DNA from: Brachypodius melanocephalos | Lineage: Eukaryota > Chordata > Aves > Passeriformes > Pycnonotidae | Length of the DNA: 64,000 nucleotides | NCBI GenBank assembly: GCA_013398615.1 | Contig: VZSR01001459.1 | Span: 10,249,431-10,313,430, forward strand | Direction of reading: 5' to 3' | In this document: one piece after another, positions 49,501 to 58,500 of the stretch | Layout of the letters: every line of letters begins with the position of its first letter | How positions within the stretch are numbered: position 1 is the first letter of the stretch | The notes under the pieces: generated by a model | Databases searched by the model: none | Seen by the model: the letters and a program-made list of their open reading frames with translations, nothing else | What the model was told of the DNA's origin: nothing | Translations under genes and position numbers: made by a program

Positions 49501-52500
49501 AGCTTGCTGTTGGGTTCACTTGCCATGGCTGAGTTCTGCAGGAGCATAGACTCTCAGAATTGTAGTGTCCTGAGGTGGAAGGGACCCACAAGGATCATCC
49601 AAGACCAGCAGCCCTAGTCAGATGCCACGGATGGAGCCTGGGCCACGAGGGGCTGCCTGGAGCCGCTCTGCTCCGTGCAGATGAGTTTGGTCCCTGTTGC
49701 TGCTCTCTGGGACCTGGCGTTCTCTGGAAGCAAAGCCAGAGTTGGGGCTCTAAGGCCAGTGTCTCCTGCAGATCCTGCTGCGCCTCAGCAAGCTCTGCGT
49801 GCAGGAGGGGGCCTCGGTGAGGAAGAGCAGGAAGCAGCAGCAGCGACTCCTGAGGAACATGGGAGCTCACGCCGTGGTGCTGGAGCTGCTGCAGATCCCT
49901 TACGAGAAGGTGGGGCTTTGTGTCGTGCTGACAGGGCTTTTCATCCCTCCTCTGGATCTTCCTGAACCTCCTCCCTGTAGATGGGATGCACAGGCTGGTT
50001 TATGTATCTGTGAAATACCCATGGCTCAGAAATAACGAGCTCAGGCAAACTGTGTTTATTTGAAGCCTTTGAATACACAGCTATGTACTGTTGCCTGAAG
50101 AAATATTCATGCATCACACTTCAGAATTAAGGCTCAACTCTGAGCTTTCCATGGGAGGCAGGTGCTGCCTTGAGGTTAAGCTGTGTTGATGGAAGCAAGA
50201 CCCTTGTGAGTCAGATCTGTGAGCACCATCCTGGGAACAGCGAGGGAAGGGAGGGTGCCTGGTCCCCAAGGGGTTTTATGAGCAGGAGACACAGACCCTC
50301 CCCCAGCTCCAGAGTCCTAAACTCCCCCTTAGAGGTGAATAAATGGCTCTCCAGGTGAGGTCTGCTGCTCCTAATTAGCCATTTCAAATTGGAGCCCACT
50401 GGGGCTGGGTTATTCCTGTGAGGCTGCAGAGCACCAGGCTGTGCTGACACAGCACACCCCACGCTCATCACCTTGGCTGCTCATTAATCACAGGTGACAG
50501 GTATTTATCACTACAGAGGTGAGGCACCTCTTCACATTTTCCTGGTCACTCTGCTGTCCTCTGTTCCAAACTCATCAGGTTTCTGAGAGCCAGTAATTCT
50601 ACACAGTAGCTTTGATTAATGTTAATTCTCTTGGTTTCTTGCATGATATTTTGCTGAAAAATCGGCAACAAAAACATCCTTCAACACCTTCTCATCATCT
50701 TTCTGTCCCCTACATGTGGACGTGCATGGGACAGGCAGTATGGAAGGGGTTTCACCCTTGGAAATAGATGAAATTCCTTAAAAATAAAAACAGACAGTAA
50801 TTTTCCAAAGAGCGGGTTGGGAATCCACGCTGACGTCAGAGGAAGGGCACAGGTTCCTCAGCAATGCTTGGAAGGCTGCGAGGAGGTTCCAGTAAAGATA
50901 AATTGGGCTGAGCTGGTGCAACAGCAACTTTCCATCCCTGCTTTGCCATGAGCTCCCCCGTCCCTGGCTGCAGGAATGCGCTGCGGTGGAACGTGGCAGC
51001 TTTCCTGGGCAGCCCCGAGGTGATGATGTGTGGTTTGGCCAAGGGGCTGGGATCTTCAGAAGCCTAGAAGTGACTAAAGCACGTTGCTGGCTGTGGAATG
51101 GGCGCTTTCAGAGGATAAACTACTGTAATTTCTATTATGGGCTTTGTTTTTGACGCTCTCTGGAAGCGTGGAGCTGGCCCAGCTCATCCCAAATGTCTCT
51201 GAACTGGGTGGAGGTTTGTTTTCCTTCGGGGTGTGAGAGACGTGACAGTTCCCTTGCTGGAGCTGTGGCTCATCTTGTGCTCACCTCAAGGTGAACCTTT
51301 GGATTGCTTTTAACCCCTTCTTCTTTGTCATGCAACACCAGGCTGAAGACACAAGGATGCAGGAGATAATGAAGCTTGCACACGAGTTCCTGCAGAATTT
51401 CTGTGCTGGGAACCAACAGAACCAGGCCTTGCTGCACAAGCACATAAACCTGTTCCTTAACCCAGGGGTAAGAATAACCTCAGGCCATGATTTATTTTTT
51501 TGTTCTAGCAAGAGAAGGGACTGGATTGTCCTTGGTGATACCTCTGGGGCTGTTCTGTTGCAAGACTGGTTGAAGAGGTCACAGTTTGTTTTCATTCTAA
51601 AGCCTCAAAAGTTGGCAAGATGTTCATTTAGGGCAGTTTCAGTGTAGAAAGTTCAAGAGGCTGAAGTGGAGTGAAAAACAGGCTGAGATAGGAGCAGTGG
51701 TGTTGAAAGCTGAGTCCTCAGCAAAGTTCCCCTTCAGCCCTGTGCCTGCAGGAGTGTTAGCTTTACCCTAACCTCGGTGGGGATGTGGTGGGTTGCTGAT
51801 TTGCTGATTTTCTGCTCCCTTCCATGCCCTCCCTCAGATCCTGGAAGCAGTGACAATGCAGCACATTTTCATGAACAACTTCCAGCTCTGCAGCGAGATC
51901 AACGAGCGCGTGGTGCAGCACTTCGTCCACTGCATCGAGACGCACGGCAGGAACGTTCAGTACATCAAGTTCCTGCAGACCATCGTCAAGGCAGAGGGGA
52001 AATTCATCAAGAAATGCCAAGATATGGTAATGGCTGAGGTGAGAGCTGCAGAGATTTGCAGGGTCTGAACAGAAGTTTGCACATAGCAGTTGGTGAACAT
52101 GACAAATTGATCCTCTCGCTTCGGGGACTGCCAAGAAGCTGACAGCTCTCACCGTGCAAAAAGAGCATTGCAGCTCCCAGCAAGCTCAGGCTTTTTTTGT
52201 GACCAAAAGCTCTCTGAGCTCTTGACTCACAGGTGTAACGAGGGGTTGTGTTAATGGCAGGAGTTACTTCCCAGGCCTGTACACAGCAGTGTAGGCGGGG
52301 TTATGAAGCAAGGGTGCCTTTGTCTGGTAAAAGTGGCTTGAAGAGGAGTGGTTTAATTTCCAGATCACTAAAGCAGAGGGAGAATTTCACCATGATAGCA
52401 TTTCGATGGGGTTTTTTTAATGAAATCATAGAACCACCACAGAATCACCTTCCACTATCCCAGGGTGTTCCAAGCCCCATCCAGCCTGGCCTTGGGCACT

Positions 52501-55500
52501 TCCAGGGATCCAGGGGCACCCACAGCTTCTCTGGGCACCCTGTGCCAGGCCCTCACCATCTCTGTTTTTCTGCCATCTAAACCTACTCCCAATCTGAAGC
52601 CAACCCCCTTTGTCCTGCTCCACAAGCCCTTGCAGGCAGTCTTGGTGAGATGTCCTTATTCAGCTGCTCAGGTGCTGAAAGGGAAGAAGAGGAGGATTGG
52701 CTTTAGGTGTGTGGGGAGTGTGTAAATTGAGGAGTCAGGACAAAAGGGAGAGGTAAGAGAAGGGTGACTGAGTGCCTTTAGGTGGGATTTTGGATGGGAT
52801 CTGTTTGGCAGATCTGCACATCTGATGGGAGTTTTGGCCTCCTCAGCAGGGGGAGCCCCAGGATCAGATTTGTCATATCTGAATATCTGAACACATTTGA
52901 ACATCAATGCTGATAGATGGATCAAAAACCTTTCATATTTTGCTGTTCAGCTCAAAAGCAGCTCCATGAGCTTCTCAACACTTAGTCGAGTGTGAGATGC
53001 TCAGCAAGGGGCTGCCCTGGGGGTTTCCTTCTGCATTTTATCCTGCTCTTTTTCCCAAACCGTGTGAGAGGACAGCCCTGGATCCCTCCAGCTGTGTGCC
53101 CAGCCTGGACCAGGGCTTGGTTTGCTCCATCTCCTTCCCTTCCTGGAGTTCCAGGAGATCTGAGCTGCTCTGAAATTGTGGCCAGTCAGGTGTGAAATGT
53201 GAAGCTGATGGAAATCTTCAGTGTGTGACTTAAGGTGTCACTCCCTGGCCTTGGGAAGTGGCAGGAGTTTGTTGGGAAGGGTGGAAGGAGTGAGCCCTGC
53301 AGTCCTCCCATCCCCTGGGCAGCTCCCCACCAGCACAGGGCTGTCCTCAGCTGTGTTAGAAAGTCACCCAGGGTGACAGGTGGGAAATGGAAAGGCACAG
53401 TGGAAAGTCACCAACTTCTTGGCACAGCTTCTGGCTAAGCAGGCAGCTGGACTGGTTTTGAACTTCTTCAGCAGTTCACAAGTGGTCAGTAAATGGGAAA
53501 TGTCCTCCTGGGGGCCTGAGGAGCAGCAGTGGGGACGTGCAGTGGGACAGCCCCCAGCCAGGGGGATGCTGTGGGGGGATCCCAGGCTGTGCTCTGCTGA
53601 TGGAATGTTCTCCTTGCCCTGCAGCTGGTGAATGCAGGGGAGGATGTGCTGGTGTTCTACAACGACAGAGCCTCCTTCCAGACCCTGGTGCAGATGATGA
53701 GGTCAGAGAGGGACAGGATGGATGAGAACAGCCCCCTGATGTACCACATCCACCTGGTGGAGCTGCTGGCTGTGTGCACGGAGGGCAAAAACGTCTACAC
53801 AGAGATCAAATGCAACTCCCTCCTCCCTCTGGATGACATTGTCAGGGTGGTGACCCACGAGGATTGCATACCTGAGGTGAGAGCTGTTTGTGTTTGAAAT
53901 GTGCTGGGTTTGGGGTGAGAGAGGGCTGATCCTGCTGAGTCTGGCCTGGCAAAGGGGTTTGTGCAGGTGGGCAGCAAGATGGGAAACTGGAGTCCTTCCC
54001 TGCTGCTGCTGTTGGCACCTCCAGCCAACCTGGAGAGCCCAGTGAAATCCTTTTATGCTTCCTCCTTACCCTGAGACTGGGAATGTGATGCTGTACTTGG
54101 TTATTTTATAGGGTTCTTGAGGCAGAGAGGTTTATGGATGTGCTGCTAACCTTGAACAGATGGTTCTGCAGAACTGGAAATTATTATTACGCTGACGTTT
54201 TGTCTGCAGTAATCCTGGTGGTTTTTTATTGGATGGTGTCTTGCTATTCATGGCATTAAATTTCACCAGTGTTTAAGTAAAAGGAAGAAGTAGAATTCCA
54301 AGTGATCTGTGTAGCAGTTTTAATGTGACATTATATTCATTCATGCCACCCCTCAGGTTTTTATCCTTTATGAATTGTTTTCTCTACTTTTAGGTCAAAA
54401 TAGCATACATCAACTTCTTGAATCACTGCTATGTGGACACAGAAGTAGAAATGAAAGAGATTTACACCAGTAATCACATGTGGAAGCTGTTTGAGAACTT
54501 CCTGGTTGACATCTGTCGGGTAATGTGTCTGCACCAAGGAACTGAGTTCAGAAAGCTTTAAAAACCTCTTTAATCCAGAGCAGTGAGGATAAGACATCCC
54601 AGTGCATCAAGAACCCTGAATACTCTGTTCCTGCAAATATGTGCCTCCTTTTCCTTGTGCCTGTGGATTTCATTAGTCATATTCCATGGAACACATTCAT
54701 ATTTTCCTTTTTAAAAGAGAAAAAACCAAGCCCAAACCCGAAGCTCAGTGAAGCTCCACACCCTGCTCCTTTGTCCAGTGCCTTTGCTGTCCTGCCACCT
54801 GGCCTGCTTATTCTGGCCAGGATCACTGAGCTCCTTCCTGAGCAGCACTCAGCGTTTTTTGGCAGGTCAGGACAGATTGTTTTCCAGGCTCGGTGTTTAT
54901 TTGGCCATATGGCTTTTTGCCTGGGATTCCAAGTATTTCCCCATACGAAAGCATTACACCTCAGTCCTCCCCATCCTGCTCTTGCTTTCCTCCAAGACTC
55001 TGTGGTTTGTTCCCTCCCCCAGCCCTGCTCTGTGCCAGCACATCAAACCAGGAGGAGAGCTTTGCTCTGGTGTGTGCTGGAAATGCCCCAGTGCCACCGG
55101 TGTCACTGAACTGCTGGGACCAGCACAGTGTGAAAATGAGGAATTCCACTCTCAGCTGCCTTGGTGAGTTGCTCCTGACCCTGCTCTGGTTTGTGCTGCA
55201 GGCCTGCAACAACACCAGCGACAGGAAGCACGCAGACTCCATCCTGGAGAAGTACGTGACCGAGATCGTCATGAGCATCGTCACCACCTTCTTCAGCTCC
55301 CCCTTCTCTGACCAGAGCACCACCCTGCAGGTGGGGAAATGCACAGACACAGCAGGGAGGGCATTGCCATGGCAGTTGTGTTCTTGCCACTTTGGTGCCA
55401 TTTAGCAAAAGAAGCATGGCTGTTCTTGGTGACCAGACTGGTCTCTTTGCTGTAGAAATAGAAAAACCTGTAGGTTACAGTACGTCTGAAAAAGCTCAAG

Positions 55501-58500
55501 TGTCACATTAATTCAGCAGTGGGTTCAAATCTGTGCTGCCACCAAGGTTTTTTCTAGAGAGTTCTTGTGTGTCATTGAATCCCAGAGTGGTTTGTGTTGG
55601 AAGGGACCTTAGAGCCTATCTCACCCAACCCCTTGCCAAAGGTCTCACAGAGGAGCAAGGGTGACAGATTAAGGACAGCAGATTTTACAGAATGATTCTA
55701 ATTTCCCTTAAAAAAAATTAAAGGATTCAGAACGAAAATCCAGAATGTGGATTTTCACATCCTCTCATGTGTCTCACTGAGTAGATTTTTGCCTTGTTCA
55801 AAAGCTGGGGACATGTGAAGGAGGAGCTTGGAACACTTGTGAAGGAGAGAAGGCAGAGATTTGTACAGCAGAGCAGCAGGGTCAGGAGGTTGCCCTGATA
55901 TTTATATTTGCACAGAGATAATGCTGGTCTTTATTCATAAATAACTTTCTGGAGGCTGTGGGTGGAGGAGTCAGGTGTCTGGCAGGAGGTTGAGAGGGAC
56001 AGTTGTTGAACCTTGATGCAGCCTGGTAGAGCAAAAGGCAGATGTTTGCAGTGCAGCCGCCAGGTCTCAGAGCTCATCCAGTCCTACCCCTGCCACATCT
56101 GTCACCTGAGTCTGAGCAGTGCAGCAGCTGATTTGCTCCTCAGGTGCCTTCAGCTGCTGTTGCCCATCACCTGTGCTCATCAAAGCAGTGAGAAATGGAG
56201 AATGTGGCCTTGTCCCCTTCCCTCTGTGCCATGTACCTGAGCTGCCCTGCTCTCAGCTGTCATCTCTGAGATGCAGCATTTGAACACACATCTTGCCATC
56301 CTATTTTAGCCATCTGTTAATGTTCTATCAGCAGTTTTTCTTTAGTTTCTCGATCTCCCCCTCTGTCTAGCAAGATGAAGTCACTTGGTTCACCTCTTTT
56401 CCCATCTCACTTGATAGATCTGCCTTGTCCTAGATTCATCTTTCCTCTACATCTCCAAGTTAAAAGCAGCTCCTCTCCCTTTTCCTGCCTGTCAATACTC
56501 TTGCTGTACCCTGGGGTTCTCCCCCCTGAGGAGCACAGCCTGTTGGACCCCCTGTCTTGTATCCATCCCTGCTCCAGGTGGGAAATCCTCCTCCCTGAGG
56601 TGCTGCAGGTGGGCTGATCTCTGAAGGTGAGGGATGTGGCCACTCTGCTCTGGGTTCCCTGCCTGCCCTTCCTGCTGCACCTTCTCATCCCTTCCAGCCT
56701 TCTCTCGCCTCCTTCCCCTTCACGTCAGGGCTTGTTTGACTGAAATTCTTCCTGCCCTGAGTCAGGCCCAGACTTGCTGGCTCAGGGAACACCTTGTCCA
56801 TCCATCATGTGGTTCAAATCATGTAAAATTAGGAGAACCCAGATCTCTTGGCAAAGGACAGCTGCCCACAGCTTCTCCTTAACAAACATTGTTCAGCCTG
56901 TTTGCCTCCCAAGTTGTTGCTGCCCAAGGTTTCCCTTCCCAGGTACAGTTGGAGGCATGGAGTAAATTTCCTGTTTGATTTATTGACCTGATTTAAGTAA
57001 ATGAGACATCTCAAAGGCTTTGTAAGACCAAAAAGTCTTTGGATATGAACTGAAAGGAATATGTGTGTGGTTTAAATCCAACATGCAGATATTTTCAGGG
57101 CCTTGGGTGAATGGTGCTGTTTGCCATGGTTTTTGGTGTTTGGCTTGTTTCCAGAAAGGATAATGGGTATTTACCTCCTAGCAATTTTTGGGGCTTGAAT
57201 TTTGGTTCTCCTCTTGCACATTTTGTAATGGTGTTTGATTTAATCTAATAGATTCATGAGCTCATAGATTTGGCTTTTTACTCTAACTCCGCTTTTTTCT
57301 TGCAAACAGGCTTTACTGTTGGCCAGAATAAATGAGGTATTTTTCCCCTGGTTCCTAAGTCCTGTGGTGTTTGCACTGTGGTGTAGTTCTTTTAGCTGAT
57401 AGAAGCATTCCATAGTTAGTAGGCACAGGGACACACAGGGTGTTCCCTCTCAGATTGAAATATTTAAAATGCTCTTTGCTCTACAGGTAAAATGTGGTGT
57501 TGTGCTAAGTAATCACTGTACAAAACCAAGTGGAGTTTTGGTCACTGTTGTTGGCCAGCTGCAGAGGTGAAGGAACAGAGCTCATGGGCTTGGGTGTGTT
57601 GGAGCAGCTCACCTGTCTGTAGTGGAAGATCACCGTGTGAAATTCAGGGGTGAAAACCACGCCTTGATTTTGGCTGATCCGTAGCAGCTGCAGTGTTCGC
57701 CACTAGCCACTGCCCGTGTTCCAAATAACACACAGCTGGTTTCTCAGTGCATTTGTACCAGCTAATAATGCTTGGAATGATGAGTTTCCAACTCTGGAGC
57801 TGTGCTGTCACACGGCCAACTCCCATTTACCTGTGGCCTCTTGACTCAGCTGCTGGTCAACACTAAAAGAGGAATCTGTGTGCTAGGCTTGCTGATAGCT
57901 CTGATAAAACAGATGAAGGTGACTGCTCATTTCCTTTGCTTCGTCAGGCCTCAATTAGCAGGGCTTTCTGCTGCAGAAGCTCCTGTTTCACGTTCCCTTG
58001 CAGCGCTGGTTCCCACCCTTCCCATCCCGTTGCTGATCCCGTGGTAGATACCCTGCCACCACCACGGGGAGTTGCCCAACAAGTGCTGCAGAGCAGTCAG
58101 GAGGGCCAGGCAGCTGGGCTGGGGCTGGGCTCAGCTCTCCCTGCTCTCAGGGTGGGTGAGGGCTGTGACCCTGTGCTGTGCTTGCCTTGCAGACTCGGCA
58201 GCCCGTGTTCGTGCAGCTGCTGCAGGGGGTGTTCAGGGTGTACCACTGCACCTGGCTCATGCCCAGCCAGAAGGCCTCCGTGGAGAGCTGCATCCGGGTG
58301 CTCTCCGACGTAGGTAAGGAGTGGGGATGAGCACGGCTGCCTGCTGGGACGTGCCCAGCCAGGGTTTGCTGCTGCTGTGTCACCCTGCCACGGGGACAGT
58401 GCAGTTTGTGTCCTGCAGGTGCCACCTGTGGATAACTCATAGTCCAGGCTCACGCTGGTTGAGCAGTGGGTGTTGTCACTGTCACCTGAAGCGCTTTCTC